Positions 46,160 to 56,598 of a stretch of 64,000 nucleotides of DNA are shown piece by piece. The stretch is from positions 620,001-684,000 of the forward strand of contig NZ_JAIMCA010000004.1 of assembly GCF_025499465.1 (NCBI RefSeq), read 5' to 3'. Under the pieces are notes generated by a model. The model saw nothing but the letters and a program-made list of their open reading frames with translations, had not been told where the DNA came from and did not search any database. The translations under genes and the position numbers were made by a program. The DNA is from Allobosea sp. BH3. GTDB lineage: Bacteria > Pseudomonadota > Alphaproteobacteria > Rhizobiales > Beijerinckiaceae. Every line of letters starts with the position of its first letter. Position 1 is the first letter of the stretch.

Positions 46160-47092
46160 TCAGGCGCGCGCGCCGACAGCCTGCCGATGGCCGCTTGCCG
46201 CCGCGAGCGGAGGACGCGGGAAGTCTTCGATGACCTCCTCCATCAGCCGGGCCGCATCCTCGCCGGCAGGCGTGAGCGGCAGCCGGCAGTCCGGACGGAC
46301 GCCCGGATGCAGCAGCGAAAGCGCCTGCTTGATCAGGACAGGCTCCGGCTCCCGCACCAGGGCGGCATTCACCGGCGCGAGCCGCCGCTGCAGCATCTGT
46401 GCCTGCCCGTAGAGCTCCGAGCGCATCGCGCTCCCGAGCCGGAACAGCCAGTGCGGAACGAGGTTGCCGACCGCGGTGACGGCGCCGCACCCACCCGCCA
46501 GGAAATAGGACGGTATCGCGTCCGCAGCGCCGGTGAGCCGCATGAACCGGCGGTCGCGAACGCGGGCGATCCGGTCACAGCGGGAGAGATCGCCGCGACG
46601 CTCCAGGATGCCCACGATGTTGGCATGCCCCGAAAGCTGTTCCAGCGTCTCGCAAGAGAGCTCGACGCCGCAGCGGTCGGGATCGTTATCGAGCACGATC
46701 TCCAGCGTCGTCGCCTGCGCGGCGGCCGCAGCATGCGCGATCAGCCCTGCCTGCGTCGGGCGGCTGTAATAGGGCATGCGCAGCAGGATCGCCGACGCCC
46801 CGACCCGTTCGGCCAGTGCGATCTCCGCGAGCGTCGCGGCAGTGGCGTTGGTCCCGCAGGCCGCGACGACGGGGAAATGGCGGCCCGCCGCGCGGCGCAC
46901 CGTCGCGAGCACATCCCTGCGCTCTTCCGGCGTCAGCGTCGGGAACTCGCCCGCCGCCGAGCAGACCACGAGGCCGTCCGTGCCCTGCGCGATCTGCCAG
47001 GCCACGAGCCGTTCGAGCGAGGCATGGTCGACGCGCCCGCCCTCGAAGGGCGTGACGAGCGCCGTGAACATGCCGTGGAGCCAATGGTTCAT
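46160..47092 (-). CDS. DapA-family protein lacking the catalytic lysine
   Basis: 310 residues from MNHWLHGMFTALVTPF, with GAGG 5 bases upstream. A longer frame to 47254 overlaps the next gene. The DapA/NanA barrel is clear: PYYSRPTQAGL at 107-117 and HANIVGILERRGDL at 156-169. But residue 163, where the Schiff-base Lys of GIKE should be, is Leu (codon CTG at 46604-46606). The YNVPxRTG Tyr is Asp135, and the GTTGE pair of Thr is Ala46-Ala47. It is therefore unlikely to make dihydrodipicolinate. It may be a binding protein or an enzyme of another kind. The flanking genes give no pathway. Confidence 0.8.
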   Translation of the reverse strand: MNHWLHGMFTALVTPFEGGRVDHASLERLVAWQIAQGTDGLVVCSAAGEFPTLTPEERRDVLATVRRAAGRHFPVVAACGTNATAATLAEIALAERVGASAILLRMPYYSRPTQAGLIAHAAAAAQATTLEIVLDNDPDRCGVELSCETLEQLSGHANIVGILERRGDLSRCDRIARVRDRRFMRLTGAADAIPSYFLAGGCGAVTAVGNLVPHWLFRLGSAMRSELYGQAQMLQRRLAPVNAALVREPEPVLIKQALSLLHPGVRPDCRLPLTPAGEDAARLMEEVIEDFPRPPLAAASGHRQAVGARA

Positions 47093-47099
47093 GGCCGCC

Positions 47100-47300
47100 T
47101 CACAGCAACCTGAGTCGCTTCGCCGTGGAACGCACGGCCGAGGGGCGATGGTCTGTCTCGAAGGCGGCGTAACGCAGCGCGCTGTCGCGGCTGACGAAGA
47201 TGCCGCCTCCCCGGCCATGCGTCTCGACCGCCAGCCAATGCCCCTCGACGTCACGGCCGACGACGAATGCGAGGGGCTTCTGAAGAGATCTGTCCTTCAT
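47100..47300 (-). CDS. Small conserved-looking protein upstream of DapA-like gene
   Basis: 66 residues from MKDRSLQKPLAFVVGRD (47300). Codons upstream to 47348 lack a ribosome site. The core reads GHWLAVETHGRGGGIFVSRD then ALRYAAFETDHRP, a compact mixed fold with a Gly-rich turn. Its stop is 7 bases before the DapA-like start, so they share a transcript. The sequence resembles small hypothetical proteins of Rhizobiales. No function can be assigned. Confidence 0.55.
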   Translation of the reverse strand: MKDRSLQKPLAFVVGRDVEGHWLAVETHGRGGGIFVSRDSALRYAAFETDHRPSAVRSTAKRLRLL

Positions 47301-47418
47301 GGTTCCATCTTCCAAGCAGCTGATGACCAGCTGTCGGGCAGATAACAACGAGGCCGATATGTTTTCGATGCCCCGAGAAGCAGCGCGGCCTTAAAATCTC
47401 ATAATGATTTCAGCGGGA

Positions 47419-47865
47419 TCAGACCTCGTCGAGCAGCATCTCGTAGATGTCCTCGCTGCCCTTGGCGTTGCGGATGCGGTCGCGCACCTCTAACGGCCGC
47501 AGGCGCTTTGCGATGCAGGCGAGCGCGTCGATCCGCCCCTTGCCGCCGTTCTCCGGCGTCAGCACCAGGCAGACAATGTCCACGGGCTGCCCGTCGATCG
47601 CCTCATAGGTCACTGGCTGCTCCAGCCGCGCGAGCAAACCGAAGGGCTCGGCGAGCCCGGCCACCGGGGCATGCGGCATCGCCACCCCTTCCCCTACTCC
47701 GGTGGAGCCCAGCGCCTCGCGCCGGTTCAGCGCACCGAGAATGGCGGCCTCGGGTAGAGCGAGCTGCTCCGCCGCTTTCTTCGCCAGCGCACGGAACAGC
47801 GCCGGCTTGTTGGCGGCCGAAAGCCTGATGATCGAACGCGGGCGGATGATGTCGGAAGGGATCAT
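47419..47865 (-). CDS. ptsN: Nitrogen-PTS EIIA protein (PtsN type)
   Basis: 148 residues from MIPSDIIRPRSIIRL. The frame upstream overlaps kdpE and is not used. It is one EIIA-Ntr domain: LGSTGVGEGVAMPHAPV holds the phospho-accepting His, and the C-terminal DALACIAKRLRPLEVRDRIRN helix is typical. Canonical ptsN lies by rpoN and hpf. This copy lies 64 bases after kdpE, at the end of the kdp cluster. In Rhizobium leguminosarum dephospho-EIIA-Ntr interacts with KdpD, so control of potassium uptake is a reasonable inference here. It is probably a second PtsN paralogue. Confidence 0.82.
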   Translation of the reverse strand: MIPSDIIRPRSIIRLSAANKPALFRALAKKAAEQLALPEAAILGALNRREALGSTGVGEGVAMPHAPVAGLAEPFGLLARLEQPVTYEAIDGQPVDIVCLVLTPENGGKGRIDALACIAKRLRPLEVRDRIRNAKGSEDIYEMLLDEV

Positions 47866-47929
47866 TCGGTCGTCTTCATGGAATGCCGAAGGGCCGGGAG
47901 CCCGCGCAGCAAATCTCGCTTGCTGGATC

Positions 47930-48622
47930 TCACTCGGCCTCGCGCAGGCGATAGCCGACGCCAGTCTCCGTCGTGATGTATTGCGGCTGGTCCGGGATGC
48001 GCTCGATCTTCTGGCGCAGCTGCCGCACATAGACGCGCAGATACTGCACATCGGCCGAGCTGCCCCAGACCTGCTTCATAAGGTGCTGGTGCGTCAGCAC
48101 CTTGCCGGCATGCTGCACAAGGATGCGCAGGATGTCGTATTCCTTGGGCGAGAGCTTCACCTCCTGCCCGCCCACCTTGACGATGCGCTTGACGAGGTCG
48201 ACCGAGAGCTCGCCGGTCTGGAAGATCGGCTTCTCGCCCTGCTGCTGGAGCTTGTGGCGCAGTGCAACCCGCAGCCGCGCCGCGAGCTCCTTCATGCCGA
48301 AAGGCTTCGTGACATAGTCGTCGGCGCCGGTCTCCAGCGCCTCGACGATGCCTGTCTCGTCCGTTCGGCTCGACAGGATCACGATGGGCAAGGCAAGCGC
48401 CTCGGCCCGCCATGCCCGCAGCAGCTCATGCCCGGAGATGTCCGGCAGGCCGAGATCGAGCACGATCAGGTCCGGCATCTCCTCCTTGACCCGCTCGATC
48501 GCCTCGCGCCCCGTCGCGGCCTCGCGGATGGCATAGCCCTCGGTCGAGAGGCCGACACGCAGCAGGCGGCGGATCGCCGGCTCGTCGTCCACGACCAGGA
48601 CCTGGACGTCCATTGTCGTCAT
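47930..48622 (-). CDS. kdpE: Potassium response regulator KdpE
   Basis: 230 residues. The receiver has VVDDEPAIRRLLRVGL, phospho-Asp in LIVLDLGLPDISGHELL, and Lys in DDYVTKPFGMKEL. The OmpR winged helix has LSPKEYDILRILVQHAGKVLTHQHLMKQVWG and VRQLRQKIE, ending GVGYRLRE. Phosphorylated by KdpD, it turns on the kdp operon. The start overlaps the kdpD stop by four bases. A direct repeat at 56470 is a candidate binding site. Confidence 0.95.
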   Translation of the reverse strand: MTTMDVQVLVVDDEPAIRRLLRVGLSTEGYAIREAATGREAIERVKEEMPDLIVLDLGLPDISGHELLRAWRAEALALPIVILSSRTDETGIVEALETGADDYVTKPFGMKELAARLRVALRHKLQQQGEKPIFQTGELSVDLVKRIVKVGGQEVKLSPKEYDILRILVQHAGKVLTHQHLMKQVWGSSADVQYLRVYVRQLRQKIERIPDQPQYITTETGVGYRLREAE

Positions 48623-51327
48623 GTCAGGGGCTCCAATCTCTCCTGCCGGGCCTCGACGGGCATGGTGATGGTGAAGACCGCGCCGGTGCGGTCCGCCCGG
48701 TTCGCGGCCTTGATCGTGCCGCCCATCGCCTCAACGAAGCCGCGGCAGATGGCGAGGCCGAGCCCGGTCCCGGCACGGACCTGATCGCCTTTCCGGACCC
48801 TGTAGAAGCTGTCGAAGATGCGCTCCAGATCGGAAGGCGGCAGGCCCGGCCCCTCGTCGGCAACCGCGATCAGGACGGCCCCGTCGTCCCGGCGGGCGCG
48901 GATGGCGATGACGCTGCCGGCGGGAGCGTATTTGGCGGCGTTGTCGAGCAGGTTGAACAGCACCTGCTCGAACAGGACGGGGTCGAGCCTCAGCATCGGC
49001 AGGTCGTTCGGCAATTCGGTCTCGACACGATGGCCGGCCGCGATCTTCGCCGCGCGGCGCAGCGCGCTGCCGACCACTTCGGCCACGTCCACCAGCGTCG
49101 CATTCGGCTCCATCGCGCCGGATTCGATCCTGGTCATGTCGAGCAGGTTGGCGATGAAGCGGTTGAGCCGTTCCGACTCATCGATCACGGTGGCCAGAAG
49201 GGCTGTGCGGGCCTCCTCCGGCAGTGCGCTGCGATAATCCCGCAAGGTGCCGGCCGCCCCCATGATCGAGGCGAGCGGCGTCTTGAGATCGTGCGAGATC
49301 GAGGTCAGCAGCGCCGAGCGCAGCCGGTCGGCCTCGGCCGTGAGCTTCGCCCGGTCGACATCCGCGACGAGCTGAATGCGCTCGATGGCCACAGCCGCCT
49401 GGTCGGCCAGTGCATCGAGCAGGCGCTGCTGCTCTGGCGAAAGCAGCGGGCCCTCCCTGTCGTTGTCGAGGCCGATCACGCCCACGGCAGTGCGGCCCGT
49501 CCGCAGCGGCAGATAGAGTCGTTTCGCGCCGGGCAGCGTATCGGCGCCGCGCCCGGCCGCGCGGTCATGCTCCCAGGCCCAGCGCGCAGCGGCAATGTCG
49601 GCGTCGACCAGCGTGTCGTCGGGCGGATAGCCGGCGCGGACCGAAAGCGAGCCCTCCTCCGGCATCAGGATGACAACGCGCACCTTGAGCATGGAGGCTA
49701 TCTGGAACGCCGTCGCCCAGAGCACGTCGTCGAGCGTGCCGGTCCCGGCGAGCTTCTTGGAGAAGAGGTAGAGATCCTCCGTGGTCCGAGCGCGCTGTCG
49801 TGCGGCATCCGCCTGTCGCTGAACGCGCGCGGTCAGGTTCGAGGCGATCACCGCGACCAGCAGAAAGAAGGCGAGCGCGACGGCATTCTCGGGGTCGCCC
49901 ACCGTGAAGGTGTAGAGCGGTGCGACGAAGAAGAAGTTCAGCGTCAGCACGCTGAGCACTGAAGCGAACAACGCGGGCCACAGGCCTGCGGTCACAGCCG
50001 AGGCGAGCACGGCGGTGAGGAAGACGAGCGCAATGTTGCGCAGGTCCATGACCAGGCTCAGCAGCTCGGCGGCCCCGAGAGCGATGGCGACATAGGCGGC
50101 CGCAGCGAGATAGGGGCCGGACGAGAACCCCGTCTTGCCTGGCGTCGAGGCGGCTCCAGCTTCGTCCGGCTGTTGCTCCCGCAGCGCCACGACATGAACG
50201 CCGATGTCGCCGGCCCGGCGGATCAGCTCATGCGAGACGGAGGCTCCCAGCCATTCGCGCCAGCGCGGCTTGACCGGCTTGCCGACGATGATCTGCGTGA
50301 CGTTATTGGCGGCTGCGTGCCTCAGGATCTCTCCGGTCACGTCGAGCCCCGGCAGGACGATCGCTTCGCCGCCGAGCTGCGCTGCAAGCCGCAGTGCGTT
50401 GGCCACCCGCGTCTTGGCTGCTTCAGGCAATGCGGCTGCCCGCGGCGTCTCGACATGGAGCGCGCTCCACGGCGCCCGCAGCCTGTCGGCCTGCCGCTTG
50501 GCATGGCGGATCAGCGCCGGAGCACCAGCGCTTTCGTCGATGCAGACAAGGATGCGCTCGCCTGCGGCCCAGGGACCGGGGATCGCATGCTCCTGCATAT
50601 GGCTGAGCAGTTGGTCGTCGACACGCTGTGCCGTCCGGCGCAGCGCGAGTTCGCGCAGTGCTGTCAGGTTGCCCGGCGAGAAATAGTTCGCGATGGCGCG
50701 CTTGGCCGTCTTGCCGAGATAGACCTTGCCCTCCTCGAGGCGCTTGATCAGGTCGGCCGGCGTCAGGTCGATGATCTCGACGTCGTCGGCCCGGTCGACG
50801 ATCGAATCCGGCACCGTCTCGCGCACCCGGATACGGGTGATCTGCGCGACGACGTCGTTCAGGCTCTCGACATGCTGGATGTTGAGCGTTGTGTAGACGT
50901 CGATGCCGCGCGACAGCAGCTCCTCGACATCGAGATAGCGTTTGGGATGGCGGCTGCCGGGCGCGTTGGTGTGGGCGAGCTCATCGACGAGGACCAATGC
51001 CGGGCGGCGTGCCAGGATCGCGTCGATATCCATCTCGTCGAGGACATGATCCTTGTAGTCGACCATCCGGCGCGGGACGATCTCGAAGCCGTCCACCAGC
51101 GCCTGCGTTTCCTTGCGGCCATGCGTCTCGACGACGCCGATCACGACATCAAGGCCCTCGGTCTTGCGGGCCTTGGCCGAGCTCAGCATCTCGTAGGTCT
51201 TGCCGACGCCGGGCGCCGCGCCGAGAAAGATCTTCAGGTGCCCCCGGCCCTCGCGCTGGGCGCTCGCCAGCAGCGCCTCGGGCGAGGGCCTGCCCCTGAT
51301 CTCGCGATGGCTGTCGGGAAGTGTCAT
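48619..51327 (-). CDS. kdpD: Potassium sensor kinase KdpD
   Basis: 902 residues, full length. The KdpD sensor domain (about 20-230) has Walker A GAAPGVGKTYEML and VLVDELAHTNAPGSRHPKRY. A Usp-like domain spans about 250-375. Four helices lie at about 400-510. A GAF domain spans about 530-660. HisKA has SISHDLKTPLASI, and the ATPase has LDNAAKYAP, DEGPGL and GTGLGLAICRG. It senses potassium limitation and phosphorylates KdpE, and in Rhizobiales EIIA-Ntr can modulate it. It lies 52 bases after kdpC. Confidence 0.95.
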   Translation of the reverse strand: MTLPDSHREIRGRPSPEALLASAQREGRGHLKIFLGAAPGVGKTYEMLSSAKARKTEGLDVVIGVVETHGRKETQALVDGFEIVPRRMVDYKDHVLDEMDIDAILARRPALVLVDELAHTNAPGSRHPKRYLDVEELLSRGIDVYTTLNIQHVESLNDVVAQITRIRVRETVPDSIVDRADDVEIIDLTPADLIKRLEEGKVYLGKTAKRAIANYFSPGNLTALRELALRRTAQRVDDQLLSHMQEHAIPGPWAAGERILVCIDESAGAPALIRHAKRQADRLRAPWSALHVETPRAAALPEAAKTRVANALRLAAQLGGEAIVLPGLDVTGEILRHAAANNVTQIIVGKPVKPRWREWLGASVSHELIRRAGDIGVHVVALREQQPDEAGAASTPGKTGFSSGPYLAAAAYVAIALGAAELLSLVMDLRNIALVFLTAVLASAVTAGLWPALFASVLSVLTLNFFFVAPLYTFTVGDPENAVALAFFLLVAVIASNLTARVQRQADAARQRARTTEDLYLFSKKLAGTGTLDDVLWATAFQIASMLKVRVVILMPEEGSLSVRAGYPPDDTLVDADIAAARWAWEHDRAAGRGADTLPGAKRLYLPLRTGRTAVGVIGLDNDREGPLLSPEQQRLLDALADQAAVAIERIQLVADVDRAKLTAEADRLRSALLTSISHDLKTPLASIMGAAGTLRDYRSALPEEARTALLATVIDESERLNRFIANLLDMTRIESGAMEPNATLVDVAEVVGSALRRAAKIAAGHRVETELPNDLPMLRLDPVLFEQVLFNLLDNAAKYAPAGSVIAIRARRDDGAVLIAVADEGPGLPPSDLERIFDSFYRVRKGDQVRAGTGLGLAICRGFVEAMGGTIKAANRADRTGAVFTITMPVEARQERLEPLT

Positions 51328-51379
51328 GCGGTCCGCACGGAAAAGCGGCGGCGCTCGGCGCGCCGCCAGTGTCTTTGTG

Positions 51380-51949
51380 TCAGCGCGCGGAGGCGCCGTC
51401 GAGAGCGAGATTCAGCGCCAGCACGTTGACCACCGGTTCGCCGAGGAAGCCGAGCTTGCGCGGCTCGACATGGGCATCGACCAGCGCCTTGACAGTCGCG
51501 GGATCGGCGTTGCGCGCCTTGGCGACCCGGCCGACCTGGAAATAAGCGGCTTCCGGCGAAATATGCGGGTCGAGGCCACTGCCCGAGGTGGTGACGAGGT
51601 CCATCGGCACGGCCGCGCCCGGGTTCTCAGCCTTCAGTGTCTCGGCATCGGTCTTGATGCGCTCGATCAGCTTGGCACTGGTCGGGCCGAGATTCGAACC
51701 GCCGGAGCTGGAGGCATTATAGCCGTCACCGGCGGCCGAGGGCCGGCCATGGAAGTAGCGGTCGGACGCGAAGGACTGGCCGATCAGGCCGGAGCCGATG
51801 ACCTTGCCGTCCTTCTCGATCAGGCTGCCATTCGCCTGGCGCGGAAACACGGCCTGGGCGATGCCGGTCATCGCCAGCGGGTAGACGAGGCCCGTGAGGA
51901 TCGCGAAGGCCGCGAGCATCACGAGGGCGGGGCGGATCTGCTTGAGCAT
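51380..51949 (-). CDS. kdpC: K+-transporting ATPase subunit KdpC
   Basis: 189 residues. A single N-terminal membrane helix ([23 protein letters not shown]) is followed by a periplasmic domain with [35 protein letters not shown] and [16 protein letters not shown]. It contributes to affinity and assembly of the KdpFABC complex in the inner membrane. It is separated from kdpB by about 170 bases that contain a large hairpin element. Confidence 0.95.
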   Translation of the reverse strand: MLKQIRPALVMLAAFAILTGLVYPLAMTGIAQAVFPRQANGSLIEKDGKVIGSGLIGQSFASDRYFHGRPSAAGDGYNASSSGGSNLGPTSAKLIERIKTDAETLKAENPGAAVPMDLVTTSGSGLDPHISPEAAYFQVGRVAKARNADPATVKALVDAHVEPRKLGFLGEPVVNVLALNLALDGASAR

Positions 51950-51986
51950 GGTTGCGGCTCCTTGAAAGCCTGTCTGAAAAACGTCC

Positions 51987-52106
51987 CTCAGCCCTCATCC
52001 TGAGGAGCCGCGAAGCGGCGTCTCGAAGGATGCTCCAGATGATGCCGGAGCCTCCTGGATCATCCTTCGAGACGGCCCTACAGGCCTCCTCAGGATGAGG
52101 GCTGAG
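51987..52106. repeat. Large nested hairpin (REP-like) between kdpB and kdpC
   Basis: Perfect outer arms of 20 bases (51987-52006, starting CTCAGCCCTCATCC, with 52087-52106) enclose inner arms GTCTCGAAGGATG / CATCCTTCGAGAC (52020-52032 and 52061-52073). The same CTCATCCTGAGGA-type element is common between genes in Bradyrhizobium and its relatives. It lies inside the kdp operon. Confidence 0.8.
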
Positions 52107-52120
52107 ATCTCCAAGCGCCG

Positions 52121-54178
<2,058 letters not shown>

Positions 54179-54212
54179 GAGAGGCTCCAGCGAAGAGATG
54201 TGACGCGCAGGC

Positions 54213-54389
54213 TCAGGCGGCGCCGAACAGGGCGGCGAGCGCGCGGACGATGAGCAGGACGAGGCAGAGGCCGAGCGTCATGCAAAGGATCAGGGTGGCG
54301 GGCCGGGGCGGCGTCCCGCCCGGTCCCCGCGACGAAGCCGCGTCGCGGGGGATGGCTTCACGCCGCAGCTGGCGCAGGCAGCTTGCCAT
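54213..54389 (-). CDS. 58-residue membrane protein between kdpA and kdpB
   Basis: ATG at 54389 with AGGAGG 6 bases upstream, and TGA at 54213-54215. The product starts [16 protein letters not shown], continues through a basic, Gly/Pro-rich linker, and ends with a hydrophobic helix ([20 protein letters not shown]) and LAALFGAA. It fills the gap between kdpA and kdpB, in the same direction. It is not KdpF, which is found upstream of kdpA. I do not recognise a family. An accessory subunit or assembly factor is a guess from position. Confidence 0.7.
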   Translation of the reverse strand: MASCLRQLRREAIPRDAASSRGPGGTPPRPATLILCMTLGLCLVLLIVRALAALFGAA

Positions 54390-54399
54390 GGCAGCCTCC

Positions 54400-56103
54400 T
54401 CACAAGCTCTGCCCGGCGATCATCGCGAGATGCTCGACGATCGGGCCGACTGCGAGGGCGGGGAAGAATGTCAGGCCGCCGACGATGAGGATCACGCCGA
54501 CCAGCAGCCCGACGAAAAGCGGCCCGTCTGTCGGGAAGGTGCCTGCCGAGGCGGGTACGGACTTCTTCGCCGCCAGCGAGCCCGCAATGGCGAGCGCCGG
54601 AATGATGACCAGGAACCGGCCGGCCAGCATCGTGATGCCGAGGGTGACGTTGTACCAGACCGTGTTCGCCGAGAGGCTGGCGAAGGCCGAGCCGTTGTTC
54701 GCCGCCGCAGAGGTATAGGCGTAGAGAATCTCGGAGAAGCCATGCGGCCCGCTATTGCCGGCGGCAGCGACGGCATCGGGGAGCACCACGGCGATTGCGG
54801 TGAAGATCAGCATGCCGGCCGGCAGGCACAGGATGGCAAGCATGGCCATCTTGACCTCCTTGGCCTCAATCTTCTTGCCGAGATATTCGGGCGTGCGGCC
54901 GACCATCAGCCCGGCGACGAAGATCGCGAGCACGACGAAGAGCACGATGCCGTAGAATCCGGCGCCGACGCCGCCGACGATGATCTCTCCGAGCTCCATG
55001 TTGATGAGCGGGATGAGGCCGCCCAGCGCCGTGAAGCTGCCATGCATGGCGTTGACCGCGCCGCAGGAGGCCGCCGTGGTGACGACTGCAAAGAGCGCCG
55101 AGAGCGGGATGCCGAAGCGGGCCTCCTTGCCCTCCATGTTGCCGCCCGGCAGCCCGAGCGCCTGGACGAGCGGGTTGCCCGCGGCTTCCGCCCAGTAGCA
55201 GACGACGACGCCGACGATGAACAGTGCGCCCATGCTGGCGAGGATCGCCCAGCCCTGGCGCTGGTTGCCGACCATGCGGCCGAAGACATTGGTAAGCGCG
55301 GCGCCGATGGCGAAGATCGTCACCATCTGGATCATGTTCGCGATCGCGTCGGGATTCTCGAAGGGATGCGCGGCATTGGCGTTGAAGAAGCCGCCGCCAT
55401 TGGTGCCGAGCATCTTGATCGCGACCTGCGAGGCGACGGGGCCACGCGCGACGGTCTGCTGCGCGCCTTCCAGCGTGGTCGCGACCGCCGCGGCATCGAA
55501 GGTCTGCGGCATGCCGAGCGCGACATAGACGAGCGTCAGCACGATGCAGAGCGGCAGCAGGATGTAGAGCGTTGCCCGGGTGAGATCGACCCAGAAGCTG
55601 CCGACCGTCTTGGCCGAGGCCCGGGCGAAGCCGCGGATGAGCGCGACGGCGATCGCGATGCCGGTCGCGGCCGAGGCGAAGTTCTGCACGGTCAGCCCGA
55701 GCATCTGCGTCAGGTAGGACATCGTGCTCTCGCCGCCATAGCTCTGCCAGTTCGTGTTGGTGACGAAGCTGACCGCCGTGTTGAAGGCGAGATCGGGCGG
55801 CACCGCCGCCATCCCGTCCGGGTTCAGCGGCAGGCCGCCCTGGAAGCGCTGCAGCCCGTAGAGGAACAGCAGGCCTGCAAGATTGAACAGCAGCAGACCG
55901 ACCGCATAGGCGCTCCAATGCTGCTCCTCGCGTTCATGCGTGCCGGCAAGTGCGTAGAGCCCGCGCTCGACAGGCGCGAGCACGGGCGACAGGAAGGTGC
56001 GCTCGCCATTGAAGACGCGCGTCATGTAGCCGCCGAGCGGCTTCGTCAGCGCGATGACGATGGCGCAGAAAAGAAGGATCTGGATCCAGCCATAGAGTGT
56101 CAT
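54400..56103 (-). CDS. kdpA: K+-transporting ATPase subunit KdpA
   Basis: 567 residues with about ten helices. It is the channel-like K+-binding subunit of the complex, related to Trk/Ktr channels. Selectivity-filter loops are visible as [33 protein letters not shown], and [17 protein letters not shown]. Length is normal. It is preceded by kdpF and a 26-codon ORF. Confidence 0.96.
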   Translation of the reverse strand: MTLYGWIQILLFCAIVIALTKPLGGYMTRVFNGERTFLSPVLAPVERGLYALAGTHEREEQHWSAYAVGLLLFNLAGLLFLYGLQRFQGGLPLNPDGMAAVPPDLAFNTAVSFVTNTNWQSYGGESTMSYLTQMLGLTVQNFASAATGIAIAVALIRGFARASAKTVGSFWVDLTRATLYILLPLCIVLTLVYVALGMPQTFDAAAVATTLEGAQQTVARGPVASQVAIKMLGTNGGGFFNANAAHPFENPDAIANMIQMVTIFAIGAALTNVFGRMVGNQRQGWAILASMGALFIVGVVVCYWAEAAGNPLVQALGLPGGNMEGKEARFGIPLSALFAVVTTAASCGAVNAMHGSFTALGGLIPLINMELGEIIVGGVGAGFYGIVLFVVLAIFVAGLMVGRTPEYLGKKIEAKEVKMAMLAILCLPAGMLIFTAIAVVLPDAVAAAGNSGPHGFSEILYAYTSAAANNGSAFASLSANTVWYNVTLGITMLAGRFLVIIPALAIAGSLAAKKSVPASAGTFPTDGPLFVGLLVGVILIVGGLTFFPALAVGPIVEHLAMIAGQSL

Positions 56104-56133
56104 GGGGACGACTTTCAGAGCATTGCGCCGCGC

Positions 56134-56223
56134 TCAGAACCGCTCGGGGCGGATCAGCGCATAGGTGAGGTAGACGAGCAGGACCGCAGTCACCGCGCCG
56201 CCGAGGATGTAGTCGACGATCAT
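56134..56223 (-). CDS. kdpF: K+-transporting ATPase subunit KdpF
   Basis: 29 residues, MIVDYILGGAVTAVLLVYLT then YALIRPERF: one membrane helix with the YAL-x-RPE-x-F ending that marks KdpF. It stabilises the KdpABC complex. It is 30 bases ahead of kdpA. The longer frame back to 56466 is an artefact of an open leader. Confidence 0.9.
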   Translation of the reverse strand: MIVDYILGGAVTAVLLVYLTYALIRPERF

Positions 56224-56236
56224 GGGAGGGTCCCTT

Positions 56237-56317
56237 TCAGAGCGCGTCGCAGGCGGAGACGTAGGCGAGCGCAGCCGCAAAGAAGACGAAGCCGAGCGCA
56301 AGCATGGCGATATCCAT
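56237..56317 (-). CDS. 26-residue membrane peptide upstream of kdpF
   Basis: ATG at 56317 with AAGGA 9 bases upstream and a stop at 56237, 13 bases before kdpF. The product MDIAMLALGFVFFAAALAYV-SACDAL is one hydrophobic helix. Peptides of this form are found ahead of kdpF in several Alphaproteobacteria. Whether it is a subunit or a leader peptide is unknown. Confidence 0.6.
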   Translation of the reverse strand: MDIAMLALGFVFFAAALAYVSACDAL

Positions 56318-56362
56318 TGCCGTGGTCCTTTCGACCGGGCGTTGCCGATGGGCCGATGGCGC

Positions 56363-56397
56363 GCCGGCTTCGCCTTTCCGCGGAAGGCGAAGCCGGC
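56363..56397 (-). promoter_or_regulatory. Leader hairpin of the kdp operon
   Basis: Perfect 14-base arms GCCGGCTTCGCCTT and AAGGCGAAGCCGGC with a 7-base loop, about 45 bases before the 26-codon ORF and downstream of the candidate KdpE site. No T-run follows, so termination is unlikely unless conditional. Confidence 0.55.
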
Positions 56398-56469
56398 AGC
56401 CTGATCGACCATGGGCGGGATTATCGTGCCGAGCGCATAGCCGTTCGAGACGGCCGAGAGCGCCACAGA

Positions 56470-56488
56470 ATAGGAATCTTATAGGAAT
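56470..56488 (-). promoter_or_regulatory. Candidate KdpE operator
   Basis: On the minus strand ATTCCTAT-AAG-ATTCCTAT is a direct repeat with an 11-base period, the spacing used by OmpR-family dimers. It lies in an AT-rich patch about 150 bases before the first kdp ORF. The gap otherwise holds the leader hairpin and the hlyD terminator. Confidence 0.5.
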
Positions 56489-56543
56489 TCCGGCATCTGG
56501 CCGGCCGCCGCCAAAGGGGCGCGAATGTCAGACGCCCAACGCG

Positions 56544-56569
56544 GAAAGGGCGCCTTCCGGCGCCCTTTC
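56544..56569 (-). terminator. Terminator of the T1SS operon
   Basis: GAAAGGGCGCC / GGCGCCCTTTC, an 11-base perfect stem with a 4-base loop, 30 bases past the hlyD stop. Its stem is identical to that at 59831. Confidence 0.75.
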
Positions 56570-56598
56570 GTGTGACTGGGAGAAGCTGACCTCTCCGC

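Noticed and set aside
54250..56484. 744-codon plus-strand frame over kdpA and kdpF
   Set aside because: It is antisense to well-identified kdp genes, and its product is low-complexity Arg/Asp/Glu with no ribosome site.
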